NCBI GenBank assembly: GCA_037189585.1
Contig: JBBCJA010000042.1
Location: 1 to 64,000, forward strand
Direction: 5' to 3'
From: JAEXNA01 sp037189585
GTDB lineage: Bacteria; Vulcanimicrobiota; Xenobia; Xenobiales; JADMJV01
Length of the DNA: 64,000 bases
A model generated the notes under the pieces. The model saw only the letters and a list, made by a program, of their open reading frames with translations, was not told the DNA's origin and did not search any database. How positions within the stretch are numbered: the stretch's first letter is position 1; each line of letters begins with the position of its first letter. The position numbers and the translations under genes were made by a program. Shown here piece by piece: positions 26,018 through 34,008 of this stretch.

Positions 26018-26464
26018 ATGGACATTCGACAAACCATTGGTAAAAGAATTCATCGGCTCCGTCGTCAGATGGACCTGACCCAACAGGGATTAGCGGAGAA
26101 GATAGGAGTCAACGCCTCCTATATCGGACCGCTGGAGAAGGGTCTCAAGTGCCCGTCCATCACGGTACTTCAGAAACTTGCTCAAGAGCTCGGCCAGCCC
26201 GTCTTCTCGTTCTTTTTAGAGGATCGAGCGGATTCTCATGGACAAGGCGAGGCTGATCGAATGATGGCCCTGCTGTCATCTCATTCGGCCGAGGAGAGGC
26301 GCTTCATCCTCCGTATGGTTGAGGAGATGTCGACTCTTTTGCGGTCCAATCGGGATGGCGAGGTAAGGGAGCCGCTTCGCGAGCGCCGAGAGATCGAGGC
26401 TTTGTTGGGCGACCCTGAAGCCAGAGAGATTTCAGAACGTAGCGGAGTCGTCGCCGCTTCCTAA
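26018..26464 (+). CDS. XRE-family helix-turn-helix transcriptional regulator
   Basis: 148 residues. Residues about 6-65 form a Cro/C1-type HTH (TIGKRIHRLRRQMDLTQQGL, then ASYIGPLEKGLKCPSITVLQ). The rest is helical with no extra domain I recognise. It lies about 50 bases upstream of gatB on the same strand, so it could regulate the gatB operon, which is inference. Confidence 0.88.
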   Translation: MDIRQTIGKRIHRLRRQMDLTQQGLAEKIGVNASYIGPLEKGLKCPSITVLQKLAQELGQPVFSFFLEDRADSHGQGEADRMMALLSSHSAEERRFILRMVEEMSTLLRSNRDGEVREPLRERREIEALLGDPEAREISERSGVVAAS

Positions 26465-26511
26465 ACCTGAATTTCGGTAGGTTTTCCTTCAACGGCCTTG
26501 AAGCGCCAGGC

Positions 26512-28002
26512 GTGATGATGAACAACGCCGCCGCCACGACGTGGGAGACTGTGATCGGATTGGAAGTCCACGTGGAGCTTCATACGAGGACGAAGCTCTT
26601 TTGTGCTTGCGCCAATGAGTTTGGACATTCCCCGAATACTCTCGTTTGTCCCGTCTGTTTGGGTCTGCCGGGAACTCTGCCCAGTTTGAACCGGCAAGCG
26701 GTAGCCCTACATCTTCGAGCCGCGCGTGCCCTGGGGTGCAAGATTCAGACATTTTCGAAGTTTGACCGGAAGAACTACTTCTATCCGGACATCCCCAAGA
26801 ACTTTCAGACCTCGCAGTACGACTTGCCCCTGGCCTACCAGGGTTGGTTGGAGCTGTCTTCAAGTCGAGTCATTGGGATCACCCGAATCCATCTGGAGGA
26901 AGATACGGGTAAGTCGACCCATCTAGCCCTCGATGCCGCTAGGGAGATTGTCGCCAGTCGGCTTGGACGCTCCGACTTGACCCATCTTGACTACAATCGC
27001 GCCGGGGTGCCGTTGCTGGAGATCGTCTCAGAACCGGACTTACGCACTGCTGAGGAAGCCTACGAATACGTGGACCGCTTGCGCGAGATCATGCTCTGGC
27101 TTGGAATCTCTGATTGTAAGATGGAACAAGGCTCGCTTCGCTGCGACGCCAACGTCTCAGTACGGCCGGTTGGTCAACGTGAACTGGGTACGAAAGCCGA
27201 GATCAAGAACATGAACTCGCTTCGCTCCATTCGCGACGCCATCGACAGCGAGGTGGCCAGACAGATCTCGGTGTTGGAATCCGGCGGACGGATCGTCCAG
27301 GAAACGCGAGGCTGGGACGAGGTACGGGCGACCACTATCTCCATGCGGTCCAAGGAAGAGGCGCAAGACTACCGCTATTTCCCTGAGCCGGACCTTCCCA
27401 CGTTGTCTTTTACCGCCGAGGATGTGAAGGCTGTCGACGACGCCTTGCCGGAACTCCCGGCCGCGCGTAGAGAGCGTTATGCCAAAGTGTTCGCCGTCGA
27501 AGCCGAATATCTCGGTTACCTGACGGAAACATCATTTTTCGGAGACTTCTTCGAGCAGAGTGTGTCTGCGGGCGGGCAGCCAGGCGAGGTCGCCAAGTGG
27601 ATCGCGAACACCATACCTCGCCTGGTCAACGAGTCGGGGCAACATCTCTCGGAAAGTCAACTCACACCGGTGGGTCTGGGCAAGCTCCTGCAAGCTGTGG
27701 ACCATGGCGAGATCGGGGCAAAGGCGGCTCAGAAGGTGCTAGAGGTGCTGTTCTCGGAGAAGGCTGAAGTCGATGAGGTGATTGACCGACTAGGACTGCG
27801 TCAAGTTTCGGGAGCCGATCAGCTACGACCCATTCTAGAATCGGTATTGGCGGAGAATCCCACCGTGGTCGACGAGGTTCGACAGGGAAAAGGAAAGGCT
27901 CTCAACGTCTTACTTGGGAAAGTGATGAAAGCTACCCAGGGCGCGGCCAACGCTGGAGAGGCCCGACGCCTGCTGGAGGAACTGATCGGTGAAACTGTCT
28001 GA
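26512..28002 (+). CDS. gatB: Aspartyl/glutamyl-tRNA(Asn/Gln) amidotransferase subunit B
   Basis: 496 residues; the kinase/tRNA-binding subunit of the GatCAB complex that converts misacylated Glu-tRNA(Gln) or Asp-tRNA(Asn). Signature segments include GLEVHVEL, YPDIPKNFQTSQYD, EEDTGKSTH, YNRAGVPLLEIVSEPD, RCDANVSVR and RSKEEAQDYRYFPEPDLP. Start codons GTG 26512, ATG 26515 and ATG 26518 are adjacent. gatA and gatC are not in the window. The next gene begins inside its last codons, giving a four-gene overlapping set gatB-moeA/PBP-moaC-acetyltransferase. Confidence 0.96.
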   Translation: MMMNNAAATTWETVIGLEVHVELHTRTKLFCACANEFGHSPNTLVCPVCLGLPGTLPSLNRQAVALHLRAARALGCKIQTFSKFDRKNYFYPDIPKNFQTSQYDLPLAYQGWLELSSSRVIGITRIHLEEDTGKSTHLALDAAREIVASRLGRSDLTHLDYNRAGVPLLEIVSEPDLRTAEEAYEYVDRLREIMLWLGISDCKMEQGSLRCDANVSVRPVGQRELGTKAEIKNMNSLRSIRDAIDSEVARQISVLESGGRIVQETRGWDEVRATTISMRSKEEAQDYRYFPEPDLPTLSFTAEDVKAVDDALPELPAARRERYAKVFAVEAEYLGYLTETSFFGDFFEQSVSAGGQPGEVAKWIANTIPRLVNESGQHLSESQLTPVGLGKLLQAVDHGEIGAKAAQKVLEVLFSEKAEVDEVIDRLGLRQVSGADQLRPILESVLAENPTVVDEVRQGKGKALNVLLGKVMKATQGAANAGEARRLLEELIGETV

Positions 28003-29938
28003 CCCCAACGAATTGATCGGCGATATTCCGTTAGACGAGGCCGTGGAGCGATGGCTTTCCGATCTGGAATTTCATCGCCGCCAACAGGATCTGTCGACTC
28101 AACTTGTGGATGTGGAAGACGCTGTGGGACGGATCACCGCCGAAACCGTGGTGGCCCGGCTCTCTTCGCCTAACTATTACGCCGCGGCCATCGACGGTTT
28201 GGCTATCGCCAGTCATCAGACGGTGGGAGCCACCTCGGAAAGCCCGGTGCGACTCTCTGTGGAGGACAATCTTCCCTTCGTGGACACAGGATCTCCCATG
28301 CCGGTGGGCTGCGACACCGTGGTTCCTTTCTACGAACTCGGTCTCACCGAGGATCGCTCCCTGGAGATTCGAAAACCTTCAGCCCCCTGGCGAAACGTTC
28401 GTCCCATCGGAGAGGACTTAGCCGCTGGCGAGGTCATCTTGCCGAAGGGGCATCGGGTACGCTCCATCGACCTCTCCGCCCTGATCGCTGGCGGCCTGCG
28501 CGAGATGATGGTGGAGGGGCAGCCGCGTGTTCATGTCGTTCCCCTGGGTGAAGCGCTGGTCGAACCTGGACGTGTGCCTTCGGTGGGTCAGGTTGTCGAC
28601 CACACCTCGCCCTTCCTGGCCGCGGTGGCTACCGAGCAAGGCCTACGAGCCCGAAGATTTCCGGCCATTCCCGAGATCCGCGACGCGGTAACCTCGGTGA
28701 TGAATGAGCAGGCGGCGCGTTGCGACTTGCTCATTTTTTGTGCCGGGCACGAGCGCGGAACATCCCTTATCGCCACAGCGCTGGCTGAAGTGGGTGAATG
28801 CACTCTTCATGGAGTCGCCATCCGTCCCGGCCACTCCGTGGTTCTGGGATTTATCAAGGGGACCCCGGTGCTTGGCTTCTCCTCTCATCCGGTACCGGCG
28901 TTTTTAGGATTTTCGCTGTTCGGACTCCCTGTTTTTCGCGGCCTCTCTAAAGTTCGAATCAAGGAAAATCTCTGGCCCTGGCCGGTGGAGAAGGCAAGAC
29001 TTGCCATCGGTTGCGATTCGGCCGAAGGGGTAGAGGAGTTTCTTCGCGTCAAGATGGGCATGGTCGATGGTCAGAGAGTGGCTGTGGCCGAATCCGGCGG
29101 ACATGGAACCTTGATGAGCCTGGTTCGTGCCGACGGAGTGATCCGTATCCCCGCGGGGGTGCGCCATCTCGATGACGGCGCTCCCGTGCAGGTGTTGCGG
29201 TTACGCGAGGACACCAACTTGACGGGGCACCTGCTGCTGCTAGGAACCCACGATATCAGCTACGACCTGATTCGTGACCACCTCCATGACCGTTACCCTC
29301 AGGTCCGCTTGCACACCGCGGCGGTGGGAGGGCGAGCGGGACTGGAGAGTCTGCGCCGAGGGCAGTGCCACGGCGCCGCGATCCATCTCTTCGATGAGGC
29401 GAGTGGAGAGTACAACCTGCCATTTCTTAAGAGTTGGGATTGGAAAGAGCCTGTGGTGGTTTTTCAGTTACTGCATCGTTGGCTCGGATTGGCGGTCGCC
29501 CCGGGAAATCCGCTGGGCCTCAAGGGGCTAGAGGACCTGAGCGAGGATGGAGTTCGCTTTATGAATCGCCAGCCGGGATCGGGGACCCGCCAGCTGATCG
29601 ACTACCATCTGTCCCAGAAAAAAGTCGAACCTGGCTCCATCCGGGGTTACGACCTGCACGCTCATACCCATATGGCCATCGCCGCCGCGGTCAAGGGCGG
29701 TTTGGCTGACGCCGGCCCCACCATTTCGACGGCGGCACGCTCTCTTGGCCTGGACTTTGTTCCTTGCGTTCGGGAACGTCTGGACCTGGTTTTTCCCAAG
29801 CGGTTCCTGAGTCTCTATCCGTTGCGCGCTTTGCTGGCGGTTTTGAGGTCAGAGACGTTCCGGCAGGCGGCTGAAGAGCGTTTCCATGACTACGACTTCG
29901 CCGAAGCAGGTGACCTGGTCTGGGAAACGCCGGAGTGA
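27989..29938 (+). CDS. MoeA-like protein with C-terminal PBP-like (LysR-substrate-type) domain
   Basis: 649 residues from a GTG overlapping gatB by 14 bases. Residues about 10-410 resemble MoeA, which inserts molybdate into molybdopterin, with AIDGLAIAS for the AMDGYAV motif and VGCDTVVPF. The nucleotide and PGNP motifs are altered (FCAGHERGTS; FSSHPVPAFLGF), so catalysis may be lost or changed. Residues about 430-640 form a periplasmic-binding-protein-like domain, probably cytosolic, used elsewhere in this fusion to bind molybdate, tungstate or a small ligand. Followed by moaC with a 4-base overlap, which supports a molybdenum-cofactor role. Confidence 0.82.
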   Translation: MKLSDPNELIGDIPLDEAVERWLSDLEFHRRQQDLSTQLVDVEDAVGRITAETVVARLSSPNYYAAAIDGLAIASHQTVGATSESPVRLSVEDNLPFVDTGSPMPVGCDTVVPFYELGLTEDRSLEIRKPSAPWRNVRPIGEDLAAGEVILPKGHRVRSIDLSALIAGGLREMMVEGQPRVHVVPLGEALVEPGRVPSVGQVVDHTSPFLAAVATEQGLRARRFPAIPEIRDAVTSVMNEQAARCDLLIFCAGHERGTSLIATALAEVGECTLHGVAIRPGHSVVLGFIKGTPVLGFSSHPVPAFLGFSLFGLPVFRGLSKVRIKENLWPWPVEKARLAIGCDSAEGVEEFLRVKMGMVDGQRVAVAESGGHGTLMSLVRADGVIRIPAGVRHLDDGAPVQVLRLREDTNLTGHLLLLGTHDISYDLIRDHLHDRYPQVRLHTAAVGGRAGLESLRRGQCHGAAIHLFDEASGEYNLPFLKSWDWKEPVVVFQLLHRWLGLAVAPGNPLGLKGLEDLSEDGVRFMNRQPGSGTRQLIDYHLSQKKVEPGSIRGYDLHAHTHMAIAAAVKGGLADAGPTISTAARSLGLDFVPCVRERLDLVFPKRFLSLYPLRALLAVLRSETFRQAAEERFHDYDFAEAGDLVWETPE

Positions 29939-30426
29939 GCGAAAAAGGTTTGACTCACATCGACGCCTCTGGGCACGTCCGTATGGTCGACGTCTCGGAC
30001 AAGGCGATTACCGCTCGACGAGCGCTGGCCGAGTCCACGGTGAGCATGTCGCGAGAGGCCTTTCAGGCCTTGACCCAGGGTAAAACTCCGAAGGGTGACG
30101 TCTTGGCCACCGTCCGTTTGGGCGCGCTGATGGGGGTCAAGTCGACCTCCACTCTTATTCCGCTTTGTCACCCGCTTCCCGTGGAGTCGGCCAAATGCGA
30201 GGTCACTCTTCTAGAGCCGGATCAGGTTCGGATCACCGTCGAGGTCGCGACTTCGGGTAAGACCGGAGTGGAGATGGAAGCGCTGGTCGGCGCCTCCACA
30301 GGAAGTCTCGTGCTTTACGACATGTTGAAGGCTTTAGATAAAGGGATGGTGATCGGGCCTACCCGACTTTTGCGAAAAGAGGGCGGCAAGAGCGGCCCCT
30401 ATCAAAGAGAGGACGACTCTGAGTGA
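29935..30426 (+). CDS. moaC: Cyclic pyranopterin monophosphate synthase
   Basis: Completes formation of cyclic pyranopterin monophosphate from the MoaA product in molybdenum-cofactor synthesis. 163 residues with the family core: LTHIDASGHVRMVDVSDK, TLIPLCHPLP, GKTGVEMEALVGAS and LLRKEGGKSG. GTG start sharing the GTGA overlap with the MoeA-like gene, and a GTGA overlap with the next gene. No moaA is in the window. Confidence 0.96.
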   Translation: MSEKGLTHIDASGHVRMVDVSDKAITARRALAESTVSMSREAFQALTQGKTPKGDVLATVRLGALMGVKSTSTLIPLCHPLPVESAKCEVTLLEPDQVRITVEVATSGKTGVEMEALVGASTGSLVLYDMLKALDKGMVIGPTRLLRKEGGKSGPYQREDDSE

Positions 30427-31025
30427 GCGCTGACTATTTCGTGCACGAAAGTTCCTATGTGGACGAGCCTTGCGAAATCGGCGAGGGGACCAAAATTTGG
30501 CACTTCTCTCACATCATGAAAGATTCCAAAATCGGAAAGCGCTGTGTTATCGGGCAGAACGTGGTCATTTCGCCCGGTGTGACGATCGGGGACAACTGCA
30601 AGATCCAAAATAACGTGTCGCTGTACACCGGCGTGACCCTCGAGGATGACGTGTTTTGTGGTCCCTCATGCGTATTTACCAATGTGATCAATCCGCGCTC
30701 TCAGATCGTTCGCCGCGACGAGTACCGCGACACGGTGGTGCGACGCGGGGCCAGTATTGGCGCCAACGCCACCATCATCTGTGGGGGTAGTCTCGGTCGT
30801 TATAGCTTCATCGCCGCCGGGGCGGTGGTCAAAGGAGATATTCCCGACTACGCTCTGATGGTGGGCGTCCCCGCCCGCCGCGTCGGCTGGATGGGACGTC
30901 ACGGTTTCCGACTTGAGGACCATGGAAACGGTGAGTTCGTTTGCCCCGAGACAGGCTTTAAGTATGAAGAGAGCAGCGGTCGTTTGAAATGTCTCGATCT
31001 CGATGAGGAGAGCCCACTGCCATAA
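30423..31025 (+). CDS. Hexapeptide-repeat N-acetyltransferase (WbpD/WlbB-like)
   Basis: 200 residues of left-handed beta-helix repeats (CEIGEGTKIWHFSHI, CVIGQNVVISPGVTIG, NCKIQNNVSLYTGVTL) followed by YALMVGVPARRVGWMGRHG, the profile of UDP-amino-sugar N-acetyltransferases such as WbpD. GTG start in a GTGA overlap with moaC. It is last of the gatB-moeA/PBP-moaC set, an odd partner for cofactor genes; no other nucleotide-sugar genes are nearby. Function as sugar acetyltransferase is inferred. Confidence 0.85.
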   Translation: MSADYFVHESSYVDEPCEIGEGTKIWHFSHIMKDSKIGKRCVIGQNVVISPGVTIGDNCKIQNNVSLYTGVTLEDDVFCGPSCVFTNVINPRSQIVRRDEYRDTVVRRGASIGANATIICGGSLGRYSFIAAGAVVKGDIPDYALMVGVPARRVGWMGRHGFRLEDHGNGEFVCPETGFKYEESSGRLKCLDLDEESPLP

Positions 31026-31046
31026 GGCTACGGCGAATCTTTCCAG

Positions 31047-31087
31047 GTAACGCGAAAACGCCCTGGTTGGGGGCGTTTTCGCGTTAC
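31047..31087. terminator. Perfect 17-bp bidirectional terminator
   Basis: Arms 31047-31063 and 31071-31087 are perfectly complementary over 17 bp with a 7-base loop. The arms contain AAAA/TTTT runs, so it can terminate both convergent operons. The right arm covers the yjbQ stop codon at 31084-31086. Confidence 0.88.
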
Positions 31088-31623
31088 TGGGTGATCCCGA
31101 AAAACTGCAGCGTTACTTGGCGGGTCCGAGGGCGGTCCATCTCCAGCAAGAACACGCGCTGCCATTGGCCGAGCGAGAGTTGTCCCTCGAGGATCGGCAC
31201 GTGCTCTGAAACGCCGATGGAGAGGTGCTGCAGATGAGCGTGGCCGTTGGCGCACTCATCATCACACATGTTGACTGTACGAACGTCGAAGTTGTTGTGG
31301 TCGTAGTCGTCGGCGGGCGAGGCCAGGCGTTCGAGGTGGCGATACATGTCCTTGATCAGAAGAGGCTCGTTCTCGTTGATGACGATTCCCGCGGTAGTGT
31401 GGCGGGAATAGACCAGCACGTAGCCTTCCCGAACACCGCACTTGTCGAGATGTTGTTGAATCAGGTCTGTCAGATCGATCATCTGCGGACCGCGGGTCGT
31501 ATTAAGGGTAATGGTGGACACGAAGATTCCAGGAACCCCGGAGGCCCGCCTTTCCGGTTGCGTCTCTTCGACGACAAATTTCATGCCGTCAGGACGGACA
31601 GTTGTGATCGTTGGGGTATCCAT
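31084..31623 (-). CDS. yjbQ: YjbQ family protein (UPF0047)
   Basis: 179 residues with the YjbQ pattern: TRGPQMIDLTDLIQ, VYSRHTTAGIVINENEPLL, HLQHLSIGVSEHVPILEGQL and LGQWQRVFLLEMDRPR. Family members show thiamine-phosphate-synthase-like activity in vitro, but the physiological role is unsettled. An AGGAG stands 7 bases before the ATG. The N-terminus has about 12 extra residues relative to many members. Its stop lies inside the shared terminator stem. Confidence 0.9.
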   Translation of the reverse strand: MDTPTITTVRPDGMKFVVEETQPERRASGVPGIFVSTITLNTTRGPQMIDLTDLIQQHLDKCGVREGYVLVYSRHTTAGIVINENEPLLIKDMYRHLERLASPADDYDHNNFDVRTVNMCDDECANGHAHLQHLSIGVSEHVPILEGQLSLGQWQRVFLLEMDRPRTRQVTLQFFGITQ

Positions 31624-31723
31624 GGCTATTCTCCTAAAGACCGAGCACCGACCCCTCCCGTCGTTTCGGAACTCTCTAGCCGTCGGCGTTCTTGTGGCTC
31701 TAAGTGATTCCTGCCCGTCCGGT

Positions 31724-33814
31724 CTATTTATCGTTGGTCGGGCCCGACCACCAGAGTTCCGGTGCGGGGGGACGCATGTTGTAATGACTACTCATGACTC
31801 GTCCATAGGCGCCGGTATTCCCAATCAAGAAGAGGTCGCCCGGCCGGCTCTCGGGCAGAAGTCTTTGGGAGCCCAGAACATCCCCGCTTTCGCAGATCGG
31901 GCCGACGACGTCGGCTTGAACAGTCCGAGGGTCGTGGTAGCGGGAAAGATTGATCACCGGATGATATGCGCCGTAGAGTGCAGGGCGGATCAGGCTGTTC
32001 ATTCCCGCGTCCACTCCCACGAAGGTGTGATCTCCCTTAGTCTTGACCTGGGTGACTCGGGTTAAGAGAATTCCCGCCTGGGCCACGATGAAGCGTCCCG
32101 GCTCCAGCCAGAGCTCCAGGTATGGATACTGTTCCCGGATGGATTTGAGCCCCTCTTGCATCTGGCTGAGATCGAGCGGAGATTCGCCCGGACGTTCAGG
32201 CACGCCGAATCCTCCGCCCAGGTCGAGGAACTTCGCCTCGGGAAACATCGGGAGAAGCCGGGCCAGAACCTCCGCGTTTCTGACCCAGGGACTGACCGAA
32301 CGGATCCCACTGCCGGCGTGACAGTGCAGACCGACCACCCTGATATCGAGCTGGGCCAGGCGTTCTCGGGTGCGCGGCAGCATTTCCAGGTCGATTCCGA
32401 ATTTGGAGCCGCGACCGGCGGTCTTGACGTATTTATGGTGACCTTCCCCTTGACCAGGGTCGACACGCAGAGCAAGTGACCGGCCGCGAAAGAGGTCGGG
32501 GTGGTCTTCCAGGGGCGAGTGGTTGTCCAAGGTGACGAAGGTGCCGCGTTCAAAACCCCTGCGAAAGTCGTCGGCCGAAGCGAAATTGGGAGTGTAGAGG
32601 ATCTCCTCGCCGGTCATGTCCGGAAAGAGCGAGAAAAGGTGATCGATCTCCTGGGGAGACACACATTCGAATCGGACCCCGTGGGCACGGACTGTGCGCA
32701 ATAAGTCCGGGTGATGATTGGACTTCATTGCGAAGAGGAAGCGATCGCAGCCGGAGGTCTGAGCCAAAGTTTTGAGTTGGCGTTCCACCGTGGGTTGGTG
32801 GAGAAGAAAGAACGGAGTCTCCTGATGTCTGCTGATGCGCAAAAGGGCGTCCCGCTCTCGCACCCACCACTCCGAACGCTCCTTCGCCAGCGGCGCTTCA
32901 TCTTGAATCGCTTTTTCCCGGGTGGGAAAGAGGAGGTGGTGAAGATCGCGCACCAACTTGTCGGACTTAGCCGCCTCAACCACGAAGGTCAGGTTGCAGT
33001 CGCCGGCTGATTGGGAGATCAAAAAGACCCGCTCCTCCTCGAAGCGTCCGAGAACCGGCGCCAGTTGGCTCAGAATGGAACGAATACGCCGGCCCACCAA
33101 AGTCACGGCGGTACACGGTTCCTCTAAGACCACGGAGCCGAGTTGGTTCAGACTGGCCAAGAGCTTCTCTAAACGGTCGGCCGGCAGGTGCTCGCGATCT
33201 CCGTCCAGGGTCAGGGTGACCTCGGATTCCGAGGCCGAGACCTGGTCCACGGAGATTCCGTGCTGGGCGCAGAGGGAGAAGATCTTGGCCAGAAAGCCGG
33301 CCTGTTTCCACATCTTGGTGGTGGAGATGGAGAGAAGCAAGACGCCACGCTTGACCACGATGGAGCGGACGGCTGGAAGAGAGGCGCCTCGCGGATGTTC
33401 AACCCGGGTCGTCCCATTGAGGCCGACCAGGCTGAGCGGTAGCTCCGCCTCGGCCAGTTGGGAAATAAATTGAGGGGTGAGCTGCGGATTGAAAAAGCCC
33501 ACGAGTTCCTGGGCGATCTCGTAGCTGACGCTGTCGATACCCTGCGAGCCGGGAACGATGAAGCGTGGTGCGGTGAAAAATCTCGGGTCTTTGCCAAAGT
33601 AGACCACTTCACTGACCGTTTCCCCGGCCCAGTCCTTTGGGTCGGGAAGCCCTCGATAGGTCTCTTTTCGCCCCTCGATCTCCGTCCCGGCTGTGTTTTC
33701 CGGTAGCCATAGGCTGAACTCGTCTTTGGGATGTGTCTCCTGTAGCAGACGGGCGCCGTTAGCGACCTCCTCGGAGTCGAGGTCGGGAGAAAAGAGCGCG
33801 ATGACGGTTGGCAT
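31724..33814 (-). CDS. lysA: Diaminopimelate decarboxylase with N-terminal aspartate-kinase remnant and ACT domains
   Basis: 696 residues from the ATG at 33814; a GTG at 33862 adds 16 residues. The C-terminal about 400 residues are a PLP-dependent diaminopimelate decarboxylase (FAMKSN around the PLP Lys, LHCHAGSG, LGGGFG, GPICESGD), making lysine from meso-DAP. Before it are the end of an aspartate-kinase domain (KDPRFFTAPRFIVPG, YEIAQEL) and ACT-like segments (KAGFLAKIF-type and HGISVDQVSASESEVTLTLD). The kinase catalytic N-terminus (KxGGTS) is missing, so only an ACT regulatory part seems kept. In known LysC-LysA fusions the kinase is complete. Confidence 0.85.
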   Translation of the reverse strand: MPTVIALFSPDLDSEEVANGARLLQETHPKDEFSLWLPENTAGTEIEGRKETYRGLPDPKDWAGETVSEVVYFGKDPRFFTAPRFIVPGSQGIDSVSYEIAQELVGFFNPQLTPQFISQLAEAELPLSLVGLNGTTRVEHPRGASLPAVRSIVVKRGVLLLSISTTKMWKQAGFLAKIFSLCAQHGISVDQVSASESEVTLTLDGDREHLPADRLEKLLASLNQLGSVVLEEPCTAVTLVGRRIRSILSQLAPVLGRFEEERVFLISQSAGDCNLTFVVEAAKSDKLVRDLHHLLFPTREKAIQDEAPLAKERSEWWVRERDALLRISRHQETPFFLLHQPTVERQLKTLAQTSGCDRFLFAMKSNHHPDLLRTVRAHGVRFECVSPQEIDHLFSLFPDMTGEEILYTPNFASADDFRRGFERGTFVTLDNHSPLEDHPDLFRGRSLALRVDPGQGEGHHKYVKTAGRGSKFGIDLEMLPRTRERLAQLDIRVVGLHCHAGSGIRSVSPWVRNAEVLARLLPMFPEAKFLDLGGGFGVPERPGESPLDLSQMQEGLKSIREQYPYLELWLEPGRFIVAQAGILLTRVTQVKTKGDHTFVGVDAGMNSLIRPALYGAYHPVINLSRYHDPRTVQADVVGPICESGDVLGSQRLLPESRPGDLFLIGNTGAYGRVMSSHYNMRPPAPELWWSGPTNDK

Positions 33815-33875
33815 GGCGCGCAGTTTTGAGGCGAGACCTAAGTCACCTCTCGCCAATCTCACGGGATTTTTTGGG

Positions 33876-33962
33876 CAGAAAGCCAGAATTTTTGATCTTG
33901 GTGTGCGTCGTGCAGGCGAATCTAAGGTTTTTGAGACAGAAAGCCAGAATTTTTTGATCTTG
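33876..33962. repeat. Direct repeat in the divergent lysA-ubiD intergenic region
   Basis: CAGAAAGCCAGAATTTTTG... occurs at 33876-33900 and again at 33937-33962 (one extra T in the second copy), a period of 61 bases; similarity extends some bases upstream of each. Located between divergently transcribed genes. Confidence 0.75.
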
Positions 33963-34008
33963 ATCGATGGTTTACAGGGGACGTGGGGGGGTCCGAGAAC
34001 GGCGCTGC

